In this document: positions 32,577 to 43,930 of the stretch, in pieces
Layout: every line of letters begins with the position of its first letter
How positions within the stretch are numbered: position 1 is the first letter of the stretch
From: Limnephilus marmoratus
Lineage: Eukaryota; Arthropoda; Insecta; Trichoptera; Limnephilidae
Direction: 5' to 3'
Assembly (NCBI GenBank): GCA_917880885.1
Contig: OU862913.1
Location: forward strand, 28,839,286-28,903,285
Length of the DNA: 64,000 nt
Notes under the pieces: model-generated
Told to the model about the DNA's origin: nothing
Seen by the model: only the letters and a program-made list of their open reading frames with translations
Database searches by the model: none
Program-made: the position numbers and the translations under genes

Positions 32577-33250
32577 ACTTCTTCTTTCGTATGGTGGGGG
32601 GTCAGAGGGGATATCTAGGTCTGCGAGCCAGTCTAGGGCCTCAGGCATTGCCCTGTGGACCTCATCAATCCCGCCGGGGAATGAATGAAGTTGTTTTTCT
32701 GTTTAGTGGTCTGCACCGCACCGCATTCACACATCGCCGAATCTTTAAAGTCCCATCTATGCTTCATGTGAACACAACGGCGAAAGATTGCAACACTGAG
32801 GGAATACAAGAAGGCGCTGGAAAAAAGCGAAACACCTTTGCACAATGATGTCGTTTCTCATCCGGCATGCCGCTTAAAGTCTCGAAAACCCTTTGGACGG
32901 AAGGAGAAAGACTCCTTCGAACACCTCTCACCCCAGAAGATGGGTGGAAGCTTGAGTGGCCATCGGCCAACGCTAAAAACGCCCATCTCGTGCAAGACCC
33001 CACTGAGAGACAGCCTGGGTTCTCATTGCCTCGCAAACTCTGGACTGCCATCAATAGGATAAGGTGCTCCCATAGCCGTTGTGCTCAGATGATGCATAGA
33101 GGGGGCCTTAAAGAGTCCCCGCGAGAATGCCCGCTCCATTCATTCCCCGGCGGGATTGATGAGGTCCACAGAGCAACGCCTTAGGCCCTAGACTGGCTCG
33201 CAGACCTAGATGTCCCCCTCTGATCCCCCACCATACGAAAGAAGAAGAAT
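32577..33250. mobile_element. Head-to-head pair of LINE 3' ends
   Basis: A segment of about 110 bp at 32577-32690 is repeated inverted at 33139-33247 (TTCTTCTTTCGTATGGTGGG outermost on both sides). Coding remains show why. The right half (plus, about 32846-33190) encodes PRKLWTAINRIRCSHSRC followed by HSFPGGIDEVHRATP, a LINE C-terminus. The left half (minus, about 32845-32633) encodes a related KHRWDFKDSAMCECGAVQTT tail. These are two copies of one LINE tail facing each other with their 3' ends outward, not a simple MITE. Confidence 0.75.
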
Positions 33251-33254
33251 CATC

Positions 33255-33470
33255 TTTGTTATCATCACCTGTGTTATCACCTGTATTATCATCACCTGTG
33301 TTATCATCTGTGTTATCATCACCTGTGTGTAAAATCACCTGTTTTATCATCACCTGAGTTAAACCTATGTAATCACCTGTGATATCATCTCCTGTGTTAA
33401 ATTTGTGTTATCACCTGTGTTATCATCACCTGTGTGAAAAATCATCTGTGTTATGTAAAAAAATCATAGT
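33255..33470 (+). repeat. Minisatellite, about 15-bp units
   Basis: Variants of ATCACCTGTGTTATC are repeated more than ten times, in places with TGTGAAAAATCATCTG interruptions. Confidence 0.85.
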
Positions 33471-33890
33471 TATTGTGATGGTTTTTGATGCTGGTTTTAG
33501 TGGTTTGTGTAGTAGTTGTTTTGGAGGTTTTTGATGGTTCTTGGTGGTGGTTGTTGTGATGTTTTTTTGTAGTGGTAATTTGGAAGGTTTGGTAGTTGCG
33601 CGCTCAAAAATCTAGTAGTTTTTGTAATGGTTTTTGGTGGTTGTTGTAAGGGTTGTGGTGGTTGCGGCTCTGGTATTTGTGGTGGTTATTTTGAAGGTTT
33701 GGTGGTTGTCGTCTATTATTAATAGTTATAGGCTTCGCGGGTGTTTGCTGCTAGGCCCTGCAGGCTAGTAAAGTAAAGTAGCTTTGTAACAAACTCCACC
33801 TACATAAATGGTTTTGCGTACTCGAAGAGATGTACTCGTTACACGAAGGCGGGTTCTTAATATTTATACGAACTCTCTCTCTTTATATCT
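33471..33890. repeat. GGTGGTTGT-rich low-complexity stretch
   Basis: T/G-rich irregular repeats (GGTTTTTGATGGT, GGTGGTTGTTGTGATG) extend to about 33720. Unassigned sequence follows to the S2 fragment. Confidence 0.6.
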
Positions 33891-34070
33891 TCACTAGGCA
33901 GGAATCTGGGGTCAGAGTGTCCAGGAGTGACGAACGTGTGAATCCATCTCTCCTACTGCTGTGCAAGGCGATGTGTCGAGAGAGTCCGGCAGTAGAGACA
34001 GAAAGGTCTCGCAGTAGATACCAAAGCATTCGCCGCCAAGACCTAGACAAATCTCATCCGAAAAAGTAAC
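33890..34070 (-). mobile_element. S2 fragment (copy e, minus)
   Basis: Reverse-complement landmarks: GGTCTTGGCGGCGAATGC, CATCGCCTTGCACAGCAGTA and GTCACTCCTGGACACTCTGA, colinear with S2 at 35437-35879. Confidence 0.7.
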
Positions 34071-34114
34071 GAATGGGCTGATCTAATGTTAGGAATCACT
34101 GGTTAAACTATATC

Positions 34115-34570
34115 CTACTAATATTATAAATGTGAAAATTTTTATGGATGTATGTTTGTTACTCTTTCGCGCAAAAACTAATGAATAATTTTAAAAATTC
34201 TTTCACTAATAGAAAGCTACATTATTTGCTAGATCTATAGGCTATATATATTGGTAAGCTCTGACGTTATGAATAATCTCTGGCGTTATGAAATTATTTA
34301 TCATACGTTTTCTGTCGCTAAAAATATCGATTTATTGCAAAAGCCAATTGTCGCCTTGGAAACGATGTTTTTTTTTTTTAAATTAGGTTACTATGGACAT
34401 CCCTTTGATGTTAAAATTCAAATATGTATAAAATACTAATTCCTACTTTACTGAATGGATTTTAATGAAACTTTACAATAATATAAACACGGCTATAGCT
34501 CAGAGCTCTGGCATTACGAAATTTGTATGAAAAAATTGCAATAGGTGGCACGATTAATAAGATATCTATA
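34115..34570 (+). repeat. Dispersed repeat family R, copy
   Basis: Landmarks ATATTATAAATGTGAAAATT, GTAAGCTCTGACGTTATGAA and CTCTGGCATTACGAAATTTG followed by ATAGGTGGCACGATT. It lacks the purine tract. Confidence 0.6.
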
Positions 34571-34799
34571 ATTCTTTAATCGATTTAAATTATTATGGAA
34601 GTAGGTACTTCAAATAAATTCTCTAATTGAAATATTTTCTAAAATAGAATATTTGTTATCCAAAATGTCATTCTCAAATTTTGACATTTTCTCTCACACA
34701 ACAATTATTATTTTAATTGGATAGACAGGTATCGCATTTTTTAAGTATAAAACTGCCGAACTGGATTTCTTGGTAGAATGTAAAAAGAAGAATAAATAC

Positions 34800-35910
34800 C
34801 TAATTCATACTTAATAACTATCTCTAAAAATGAATCACGGAAATGTATGTATGCGCGTAAACCCGAACGACTGAACCAAATTAGATAATTAATTTTTTTT
34901 TTTGTTCGTTTTTTTGTTTAAAACTACCGTTGAGTTCTGGCATTATAAAATTTGTATAAGAAATTATAATAGATGGCACGCGAGTAGTTTGAAAACTGCA
35001 TGTATCGGGAAGGAATGAGAGGTGAGTGGGAGGAGTGGGGAGGGGGGAAGGGGGTGTTGGGAGGGTGTTGGTGGAGGGGAGTGGAGTGGAGAGAGGGAAG
35101 GTGGAGGAGGCGGAGAGGGATGGAAGAGAGCGGAGGGAAGGAAGGGAAGGGGGAGGTGTGGAGGAAGGTGGGGGATGTGGAGTGGGGAGGGTATGGGTTG
35201 GGGGAGGGGTGGGTGGAGGAGGGGGAGGGAAAAGGGGGTTGGTGGATGAGTGATGTGGAGAGAGGGAAGGTGGAGGGGGAGGAGTGGGGGAATGGATCGG
35301 TGGGGGGAGGGGGGTTGATGGGGGGGAGTGGAGTGGGTGGAGGGAGAGGGGGATTGATGGAGGAGTGGAGTGGGGAGAGGGAAAGTGGAGGAGGCTGAGT
35401 GGAAATCCCCTAATACCATCTCAATTCTCAATTTAGGAGGCGGGTATGGGTACCGCCGCCCCGGAATCCATTATTGGATAACCAACACCTCTGCCACAGG
35501 TCACCCCAAGTGGTTCGCTACGTTTGGTGATTTAGCAGAGGTGCCTGGGTTCATGGGGTGAGGTTTGTCCGGGTCTTGGCGGCGGATGCGTCTGCCCACC
35601 AGCTGCATGGCAGGCCGGATTGGGAGAGAATAGTTTAGGGGGTCTCCATGACTTCTCCAGCCGTACTCTCTTGGAACATCGCCTTGCACCGCAGTGGGAG
35701 GGATGGATTCGTCTGTCACTCCTGGACACACTGACCTCCAGATTCCTACCCACCCCTAATACCCTTCCCAATCCTAAAAAGACCATCCATACAGCATCCC
35801 CAAAGATGACATTGGCCTTGAGGGGAATATTTTACTCAGGGCCTCCTATGTGGAGCTAATGTAAAAAAAAAAAAAAAAACATGCGAGCGAAGCCGCGGGA
35901 AAAAGCTAGT
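34800..35910 (+). repeat. Dispersed repeat family R with long purine tract, split by S2
   Basis: It starts near 34815 (CTCTAAAAATGAATCACGGA), carries GAGTTCTGGCATTATAAAAT and GATGGCACGCGAGTAGTTTG, then a G/A/T tract with very few C from about 35000 to 35400. The S2 copy a (35437-35879) follows, and then the R terminus ATGCGAGCGAAGCCGCGGGA through AAAAGCTAGT (35881-35910). Overlapping long frames on both strands here are products of the biased composition. Confidence 0.75.
35437..35879 (+). mobile_element. SINE-like element S2, full copy (copy a)
   Basis: About 440 bp start GGCGGGTATGGGTACCGCCG, contain GGTTCGCTACGTTTGGTGA, GGGTTCATGGGGTGAGG and GGATTGGGAGAG, and end GGAGCTAATGT with a run of about 18 A. 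No coding capacity or tRNA boxes are obvious. Sibling copies lie at 23056, 33890 (minus), 54030 and 54411. The A tail indicates retrotransposition. Confidence 0.8.
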
Positions 35911-36254
35911 TATAAATATAATTTCTACAGACATTTTAAATAATATAATGTTTAGACATCTGATTAGGTTGCATGACTTGACCATGAACATAGAAGTGTT
36001 ATGTTATATTCTCCAAGTAGTGAGATTACGATATAGTAGGTACACGTACAAACTGTCGGTCACAGGTATTCAGGTGTTTGCAGTATCAGCACTGTGTTAC
36101 CAGCTTATCAATAGCTATCAATCGCACCTGCTTATCTTATTCGTGAAGCAGGTGCGAGTAATCGGTAAGACTTATAAACACCAAGGAGCTAGCAGCTCGA
36201 TTATTCAATATTTCGAAACTTGTTACTTTATCAAGCATGTAGAAATCATTTGCA
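35911..36254. other. Spacer without a recognised gene
   Basis: The sequence around 36060-36180 contains a short inverted pair (ATTGATAGCTGATAAGCTGG-like), but nothing codes. A 166-codon frame crossing 35948-36448 is antisense to the LINE that follows and is not credible. Confidence 0.45.
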
Positions 36255-36800
36255 TTACTCCACTGTATCTTCTTCCTTGCGCTGTCCCAACTCATTGCCT
36301 AGGTAGGCTGTTCTCGTTCTCAGGTTGTAATTACTCCTGTTCTGGATATCGCCTTCATCCAGCCCGTTTTTCTGAAGAATTTTGGCACATTGAGTCATCC
36401 AGGAGTTCTTCGGTCTTCCTCTGGATGACTGTCGATGAAGCTCCATAGACATTGCCTGCCTCACTGTGTGGTCCGATGGTCTCCGTCTTATGTGCCCATA
36501 CCATCTCAACTGTCGTTCCTCCAGCTTACTATTTATGTTTGTTACACCCAGGCTATCACGAATGCGTGAACTTTTGATCTTATCTTTTAGTGATACTCCA
36601 GCCGACCTTTTTGCTTTCGCATTTCTGCTGTTTCGAGTTGCCTAGAGTAGGAGTTGTACATAGTCCAGCATTCGGAGCCATACATTATTGCGGGTCTTAC
36701 AATAGTCTGGTATATCTTTCCTTTAAGTTTTATAGGCATTTTTCAGTCACACAATATTCCTGTTACGGATCTGAATTTACTCCACTGTATAATATATTTT
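36255..36800 (-). pseudogene. LINE reverse transcriptase C-terminal part
   Basis: Minus-strand fragments are colinear with the C-terminal third of an RTE/jockey-like polyprotein: GILCDKKMPIKLKGKIYQT-like start (about 36780), RPAIMYGSECWTM, then LRWYGHIRRRPSDHTVRQ (36509 on) and GRPKNSWMTQCAKILQKNGL. At least two frame changes and several stops separate them. Catalytic blocks are missing. The pattern RWYGHIRR is the usual post-RT landmark. Confidence 0.8.
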
Positions 36801-36831
36801 AATTTTTTAAATGCCAATTGTGGAGTTTAAC

Positions 36832-37240
36832 TTCTTTTTTTTATTTTTTATTCAGTAACTATACATTTATAATTTTTACATTTTTATATGAAACATATAC
36901 AAAATAGAAAATGAATTCGTAGTCCTCCTCACTAGGAGATCCTGTGCTGAGGGGGACTATGCTTTGGATAAGTTTTCAGCGACTTCTATGGTTTAACTTC
37001 ATTGTTTGGATAAGGTTTTCCAGAAACTTGTATGACGTTGTTTTAAGTATACAAGTAAGTTCATTTTCCGATAGATCCTTCAGCCAACATTTAATGTCCT
37101 TAATGTAGCCATTTTTTGTTTTAATTTGTTTGGTACTAAGTGGGAGTTTGTTATATAACTTTACTGCTAAAAATTCTGAACTTCTTTGTCCAAATGAAGA
37201 GTTACACTTTGGTATATTAAGTATGTCTGTTTGTTTAATA
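36832..37240 (-). mobile_element. LINE 3' tail
   Basis: The minus strand reads a C-terminal tail with FGQRSSEFLAVKLYNKLPLS and IKCWLKDLSE, then a short UTR ending in an A-rich tail (36832-36850). The last 75 bp recur at 43228-43308 in the plus direction, so both are 3' ends of one LINE family. Confidence 0.75.
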
Positions 37241-37990
37241 CTTTACGTATAACTTTATAACTTTACTTAATACTTTACGTACCTACCAAACTAATAAGAA
37301 TATGTCAATTTGACTGTCCTAGAACGGGAGAACTTCCTAGTTGGACAATCAAAGCTCCCTAAAATGAATGTATTTTATAACAAATAAAATAAATACCTAA
37401 ATTTCCAACAAAATGTTACAAAATTTGGTTCGGGTCCGGGGCCTTTAGGGTAAAAACGGAATTACTCATAACATATTCAAATTATTGGGGATGCCATAGT
37501 CCCACTGGCTCCAGTCGGATGGAGCAATTGGGACTTAATAGGATTTAGCCTGCGAGAGAATGAGATAGTATAATTGGTCTCCTCTTTGTGCGGTGCTTCG
37601 TAGCCTCCCAACTAGTATCCTTAGGTTTATTATAGTTTCGCTTCTGCCGCGTGTGATTTGCACACTCTGATTTTTTTAAAATAATTATCGCTCTACAAAA
37701 GATTGCCGAATTTGTCTCTAAAATTATGAAAATTTAATTTCTTTTATTACTTACCTTCATTTTATAATATAAAATACACACACATAAAGTATCACATATC
37801 AGATATTTGTTAAGCCTTTTGATTTATGAAAAATAATTCTTCAGTTTATTTAAGAATTTTGTCCTCAAATTCAAAATGAAGTTTTGTGTGAAAAGTCGTT
37901 CCCCTTGAGCACACACTGAAATTTATTTTTATGAATAATATGAAATAATTATAAATATAATTAGCTATTTTTTTACCGAAATATTCTTAA
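37241..37990. other. Spacer with small repeat fragments
   Basis: 37310-37405 (TGTCCTAGAACGGGAGAACTTCC and TAGTTGGACAATCAAAG...) resembles the LINE 3' UTR at 61345-61400. 37485-37560 is an S1 SINE piece (GGGGATGCCATAGTCCCACT). Nothing else is recognised. Confidence 0.55.
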
Positions 37991-37996
37991 TATGTA

Positions 37997-38222
37997 AGTA
38001 TATAAAAATAAATGTTTCTTTATTTGTCCCTGATGCGTTCCTAAACCATTCATCCGATTGTGATGAAACTTTGGTGATTTGTTGTGCGCACGCCAGCGAT
38101 TGTTTCTGTATACATAGTGAGCTCTTGCGTTATAAAATTAATTCCTATACTGTTCATCCGATTGCGATGGTGAAACTTTGGTGAGTTGTTATGCGCACGC
38201 CGGAAAAGGTTTCTGGTGAGTT
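37997..38222 (+). repeat. Dispersed repeat family R, left part, split by element L
   Basis: It has CATCCGATTGTGATGAAACT twice (near 38050 and 38157) and ends with GGTTTCTGGTGAGTT at the element L boundary. The right part resumes at 42555 with GGTGAGTTCTGGCGTTATGA, the expected continuation in this family. Confidence 0.75.
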
Positions 38223-38666
38223 ATTAGCCCAGTCAATAAACGTATTGAACTGGAACAAATTAAGGGAAAGCTGAATTTTTGCAGATGGATAGTACTTCTT
38301 ACAGGGACTATTTTCACAAAAGCCCCACCCCTCCCCGCTTGCTTCCTCCCCTGTCCCACCCAAACTTTGAAACTGTAGAGTTCCACAAAATCCAATATAT
38401 CTCCTAAACTATACAATATATCTGAAAATAATAACACTATTGTACTTCTTAAAAAACTGTCTATAAAATAGATGAAATATATTTTTTGGTTATCTACTAC
38501 GGTTTGGCAAATAATTATGACATTGTCGCCAAAAAAATTTTTTTTTCGTAAAATTTTGATTTAAAGGTGAATATTTTTTTTCTGAGGGAACACGCAAAAT
38601 TATTTCAAACAAACTATCTGCCAAATTTAATAAGCTTTAAAACGATGTATAACATTGCTTACTTTT
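38223..38666 (+). repeat. Element L left inverted repeat
   Basis: About 437 bp match 42111-42554 reversed. Identity is moderate, with small gaps, by eye. Confidence 0.85.
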
Positions 38667-38957
38667 ATCCTTAATACTGGTTAAAATTCGACTCAATTGC
38701 ATGGCAGCACGGCGCCGCGGCGTGCGGGCGATGAGGCTCTGCGGTCGGGCCTAGCCAGCTGTGATTGAAGGTGACCAATTTGTGCTTAGATAGCACTATT
38801 TATAGTTTTAAATTGAAACATCAAGTACTTTTTAATTTATTTACCATATAAAACACTTTTAACGCTTAATAGTATTTGCAATGAAAGTACGAAAAAAATT
38901 CCAATACAAAATTATACAACTTTTCGTAGGTTTTAAGGGATTACAGAATATTATTAT

Positions 38958-41373
38958 TCACTGGGTATCACAGTCGTCTTCAAATATTTCATCACTATTT
39001 TCAGATGTATTACTGAAGGATAGTCCATTGCAGTGGCCACACATATCAAAACACTCTAGTTCTGCCCTCCGACAGCTGCACGACTTTCCGCACGAGGCTT
39101 TACAGTTACAAGAATCAATTAGAAGTTAATTTGGATTCGCGGGACATGTCAATTTTATGTGTTAACTTATATTCTCTTCTTTGCCATCCCCATTTATTAG
39201 ATGGTTGTTCATTTCCTGACCATGTTTGAACTAGGAGGTACGTCCTTAGGAGGTACTGGCGGGCCGCGTTCTTTGCAGTTATGCAGTTTTCCATAAATCT
39301 TCTAGCCCACTTTATTCCATGATGCGGCCAATAAATCCTAAATATGACCTTAACAAATGAAAACCTTCTAGTCGTAAAATAATTTTTGAAGTTTTCGAAG
39401 ATCCGTCAGCCCCCGCTGCCATTTCAATAGTTCTGAGAAAAAGCGGGTTAGTCGAAAGTTACGATGCATGTTTAATTGTTCTTTTTACATTTTTCTGTTG
39501 CGAGACATAGTGCAGTGTACACTGAGGATAGGTTATTGGAATCAATATCAATAAATGGAACAGCCATTACTTAACTGGTTTTGTAATCCACACAATCGTT
39601 TACAGCGACATTTATAAACCCGTTCCAGCCAACTTTTGAACGCGTGCCACTTAACCACCCTTGCGCGCCCTTCAGCGCCCTTGATGTGATTTTTCACGAA
39701 ATTAGTGCTTTATAAATCAGCCAAATATTATTAATTGGTTAGAGATACAAAATATAATAAATCGGCATGCTCTTTTCTAGAAGATATACATTCACTGTCA
39801 TTTTTTATGGTTACATATATCAAGCTGCTCTTTTTTCTCTTCGCGTAGCAACGTTGAGGGATGTTTTCTTTTTTCCCAAAATTTCCACACTGAAGACGAG
39901 GTACATCTAGAGTTGTTGTCACATTAGAGGCTAGAGTAATGCACTTGATTCCTCCCATGGCATGAAATGTATTTAGGTTATCTAATGTTTTCATATTAAA
40001 ATCGGCATTGTCAAACGATGTGTCATCTTCGATTATAGGAGGCCCGGTTTATTAGAGATCTCTGGTATGTCACCTTCATGATAAGACGAACTACGACGAC
40101 AACACTTCTATTAAATGTTTAGATCCGTACATTTATTGTATATACACAAACTTGTCTGTATTGATGACAAAAAGACCTAGGCCTTGCAGATGCTATTATG
40201 GTGTGGTTAATTACTAAATGTCTTCTCGTAATATCAGGTCCATTATCATACAATCTCTTCTTTGTTACAGTTGACGTGAACAGATTCAGAGTTTCAGGAA
40301 CTAGAACTTTCAGGATAGCTTTCACAATCATATGGCATTTTTTTAATATCTTCTCTGATTATTTCTGCGGCATCACGTTCAATTCTTAAACGTTCCAGAT
40401 TTGCTTTCCTTTCTTTGTTTCTGCATCAGTCATCTAGCATCTTATAACTTGTGTGAGACATTAATATAGCAGTTTTTCTGCCAAAAATAAATGTATACCT
40501 CCGATTTTGAAAATAGTCAATTATTTGTTTTTTTCAGAAATTTATCTAAGTACGGAAGATCAGTGCCACAAATATGTATTACTATTTCTTTTAATTTCTC
40601 TAAAGTAAACTGACATTCATCAGTATTTTCTAAGAAATTACAGAGTTTAAGATTTTTTGGCTGAATTATCATCTTTAGGTCTTCCTACAAACTTACTTTT
40701 CTAGTTAGTTTACTTTTACAGGCACTTCTTGAAGCAACTGTCACGATAGCAAGCTTCTGCGGCGACCAAATTAAACACACTTGAAAGTTTAGATTTTACT
40801 TTTGCACCCCTCCAGCATTCATCAATGTTTCTGTTATTTCCATTGTAAAGGGTCCGCTACTCAAATTTCTACCGATTTCTTGCATTATACCCCTTAAATA
40901 TTTTAAGTTTTTAAGCTCTTAAAAAATACATGTTATTTTCGAAGATGATATCTATACATTCGCAAATTATATGAAATTCCCTCGATAGAAAAAAATCGCA
41001 AAGTATGCTCCGAAAAAGATTTTTTTCAAGCCTCTTTCGGTTATTTTAAAATTTATATGTATGAAAACATTCACAATGTTTCTTTAAATTGTACTTGACA
41101 CAGCCCCCACGAGATGTTTGCTCTATTTTAAACGAGTCGTGTTTTATTAAACATTTTCGCAATTTTGGCATCAATTTTGTCGCTGCAAATATTAGCGCTC
41201 TCTTCTAACATTCGTAATTTCGTATTTCTCCATATTCTTCTTTTCGGGCCCGGTTGCGGAGCCTTATAAAAACTTTTTTTGTCACAAATAATACAGTTCT
41301 CCATCAAAATAAATGTATTTTCTAAATGCCTTAGGAATCGCTGAGGTGTACTGAATTTTAGCTGATCGACCAC
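38958..41373 (-). pseudogene. Element L gene with Cys-rich (CXC-like) C-terminus, broken
   Basis: Three minus-strand blocks read in order. (1) 41373-41128: 81 codons with ENCIICDKKSF and PKRRIWRNTKLRMLEESANI, ending TAA. (2) 40040-39731: FDNADFNMKTLDNLNTFHAM, then GGIKCITLASN. (3) 39375-38958: MENCITAKNAARQ and NKWGWQRREYK, then after a frame change LIDSCNCKASCGKSCSCRR, ECFDMCGHCNG and an acidic end with a TGA at 38960-38958. I recall similarly organised proteins, with a DNxDxN...TFHxMG segment, a WGW segment and a Cys-rich end, in many arthropod gene models, without an assigned function. The Cys spacing resembles tesmin/TSO1 CXC motifs. Stops and shifts fall between blocks; some gaps may be introns. 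Confidence 0.6.
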
Positions 41374-42110
41374 TGGTTTAATATTTGTAAAAGCTTTAAT
41401 ACTGCTAGCCCTATAATACTTTTTCTACAATCTACGTGCACGGTTACGCTATCCAAACTAGCTAATTTAACATGATTATTGTCATTGTTTTCAATACTAG
41501 CTGTTAGGGGGTTTTTTAATCTTTAATTACATTAAAAGACTCTTTTCTGTTTGAGTAATTTATTTACAAAACAATACATTTTAAAATAATTTTGACCGTT
41601 TTTCAATACGATCTTTTGATCTCTAACAAAATATGACAGCAAATAAAAATCAAACAAGAAACAACAGCATTCCTTTTTTTAAATAACTTTCACCTCATAA
41701 TAAATTAATAATATCAATCAATTCAGTACTTAACACTAGCGTTGATTTCCATTTGTAACCATTTCGTTACTACAAAAACATTTCCTGTAAGGTCAGTTTA
41801 CATAAAATACACAATAGGTTCTCTTCAGTTTGTTAATTTCTTGTTAATTAATTGTTTCTTAATATTTTCACCCGATGAAGGTGGTAAAACGCACAAAAAA
41901 CTTGAAAGCTTGGCACAACATCACAAACCTTAATCTCAAGACAAAGAAGATGAAACTGACTAAGTATTTTTATTTATTTTTTCATTTGTTTCAACTTAGT
42001 AAAACAACAAGTAGCGACGCGACAAACATAACACGCCGCTCCGTTTTACGACCAGCGCTCGAACGAAAATAAGCGCATATATTATTTATTTCGACAGAAA
42101 TGAAGGATAT

Positions 42111-42554
42111 AAGTAAACATGTTGTACACACTTTTAAAGCTTATTAAATTGGCAAATGATTTGCCTGAAATATTTTTTCATATTCTCTCGGACAAAAAAA
42201 ATATTCAACTTCAAAAAAATACTTAGCAATATTTTTTTTTAACAAAAATCTCATTATTTTTGGCCAAATTATCACAGATGATAAAAAAATTAATTAACAT
42301 AATTTTTAGGTAATTTTGTAAGAAATTCGGTAATGAAATTTTTTTAATGATATATGTTTTGGTTTATGAGATATAATCGCTTTAGTAGAAGCCCACATTT
42401 TAATCTTTGGGATGTCACAGGGAGGGAAGCAAGTAGGGGAGGAGTCTGGACTTTTGTGAAAATACTCTCTAGGAAAGGTACTAGTTACTTGCAAAAATTC
42501 AGCTTTCCCTTAATTTGTTCCGGTTAGAGCCTGTTTTTTTGTCTAAATTGACTG
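42111..42554 (-). repeat. Element L right inverted repeat
   Basis: Inverted partner of 38223-38666. It ends in ATTGACTG, the reverse of CAGTCAAT, just before the GGTGAGTT duplication. Confidence 0.85.
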
Positions 42555-42877
42555 GGTGAGTTCTGGCGTTATGAAATTTGTGTTAATATTGTGAAATAGT
42601 GGTGCGCAAGTTGTATGTTTTATATAGTATAGCAGCAGGGTAAACTACATGAAACACAGCAACCACCACAACACGAGCATGTGCCTAGAATGGTTGTCTA
42701 AAAATCCCCAATTCATGTAATAAACAATTCAATGAATATAGAAAACTGTGTAATAAGATGGTTAAAGAAAAAGTGGCCCAACCACAGTTTGATAATGCCA
42801 TCAGAAGGCGAAACAGCTGTCACGCGTAATAATAATTACATTCATAAAAAAAAATTAAGTAACTTTTAAATTTCTAT

Positions 42878-43930
42878 TTGCTTAGAAATTTTTTCCATAG
42901 GAAAGCTAATAGCTCAGAAATGCACAAAATAATTTGCAAGGCAGATAGAAACATTACACCTTTAAATTTATGTGACGAGAATGCCAACATTCTTATAAAT
43001 ACTAACCAGGAATTATTAGATTCCTGGTCAAATAAAATTATTCATGCAAAACACTTCAATTATCTCAACCAAACGTATGTTGACAAACTTTCATCAAACA
43101 AATGGTTGAGTATTGGAGAGTTGAGCGCAGAAATAGAAGGATTTATGATTGCCATTCAAGATAGAGTAATTAATACTAAAATTTATAGGAAGCATATAAT
43201 CAAAGATATAAATCAAATAAGAGAACTACGAATGTATTTTCTATTTTATATATGTTTCATATAAAAATGTAAAAAATTATAAATGTATAGTTACTAAATA
43301 AAAAATAAAAAAATGAAAAATTGATGGTTTATGTAGAAAATATTTGGCTTCTCCGAAAACTACAGAACATATTATATCGGGATGTTCTATATTAGCGCCC
43401 TCCGAGTATACATTTAGGCACAATCAGGTTTTAAAAGTAATCCACCAAAGTTTGGTAATTAAATATAACTTGATTGACTGCCGTAACATAGTACCATATT
43501 ATGAATATGAACCAAATTCATTTTTTTTATAAAATGAATTTTATAAAATGTATTATGATAAAACTATAACAGACAGAACAATTAGTCATAATAGACCTGA
43601 TATAGTTTTACATTACAAAATTTTAAAAAATAACTTACGTATATTATTGATATAGCTATTCCAAATTCCTGTAATATTCAAAAAACTGTTTCTGAAAAAA
43701 TAAGAAAATACACAGATTTACGAAATAAGATTAAAGAATTTGGCATTCTCAGACTATAAAAGTATTACCATTTGTTATTTCGGCTACTGGCATTATACCT
43801 AGGTCCCTCATTCAAAATTTAGGCGTATTAGATGTGTCAAAGAATTTTTATATCAAAATGCAAAAATTAGTCATTTTAAATACATGTAGGATTACAAAAG
43901 ATTTTTTAAATATTTATATTGATGGATCAG
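42878..43930 (+). pseudogene. R2/R4-like LINE C-terminal part with restriction-like endonuclease motifs
   Basis: A first frame (42878 to about 43227) encodes the conserved segment YVDKLSSNKWLSIGEL and GFMIAIQDRVINTKIYRKHI. A LINE tail insertion follows (43228-43320). The protein resumes with HIISGCSILAPSEYTFRHNQ (Cys/His region), then NRPDIVLH and, one frame over, DIAIPNSCNIQ, which look like the PD...D core of the restriction-like endonuclease in R2/R4/Dong-type LINEs. The end reads TGIIPRSLIQNLGVLD and LNTCRI. The reverse transcriptase is missing and frames change at least twice, so it is dead. Confidence 0.75.
43228..43320 (+). mobile_element. Very short LINE 3' tail inserted in the R2-like LINE
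   Basis: About 80 bp (ATTTTCTATTTTATATATG..., ending AAATAAAAAATAAAAAAATG) match the reverse complement of 36832-36905. It is an extremely 5'-truncated insertion. Confidence 0.75.

Larger units (their letters stand above)
38223..42554 (-). mobile_element. Element L: 4.33-kb transposon with about 440-bp inverted repeats
   Basis: The left arm (about 38230-38666) and right arm (about 42111-42554) are inverted copies. Shared blocks include CAGTCAAT, GAACAAATTAAGGGAAAGCT, TTTTCACAAAAG and TTTAATAAGCTTTAAA in the same order. The flanks carry an 8-bp GGTGAGTT on both sides (38215-38222 and 42555-42562), and the surrounding R repeat is restored when L is removed. The left tip has about 7 extra bases before CAGTCAAT. 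The interior (about 3.4 kb) holds a degenerate minus-strand gene with a Cys-rich end and no transposase I know. A CpG-rich block (38700-38750) lies inside the left arm. Confidence 0.82.

Noticed and set aside
32577..33250. Simple MITE with 110-bp terminal repeats
   Set aside because: The inverted arms contain the C-terminal code of a LINE on both sides, so paired LINE tails explain it better.
34985..35435. Long overlapping frames on both strands
   Set aside because: They come from a purine-rich tract without stops and encode only Gly/Glu/Arg or Pro/Ser/His low complexity.
35948..36448. 166-codon plus frame
   Set aside because: It overlaps the antisense of a recognisable LINE tail (RWYGHIRR region), so it is a shadow.
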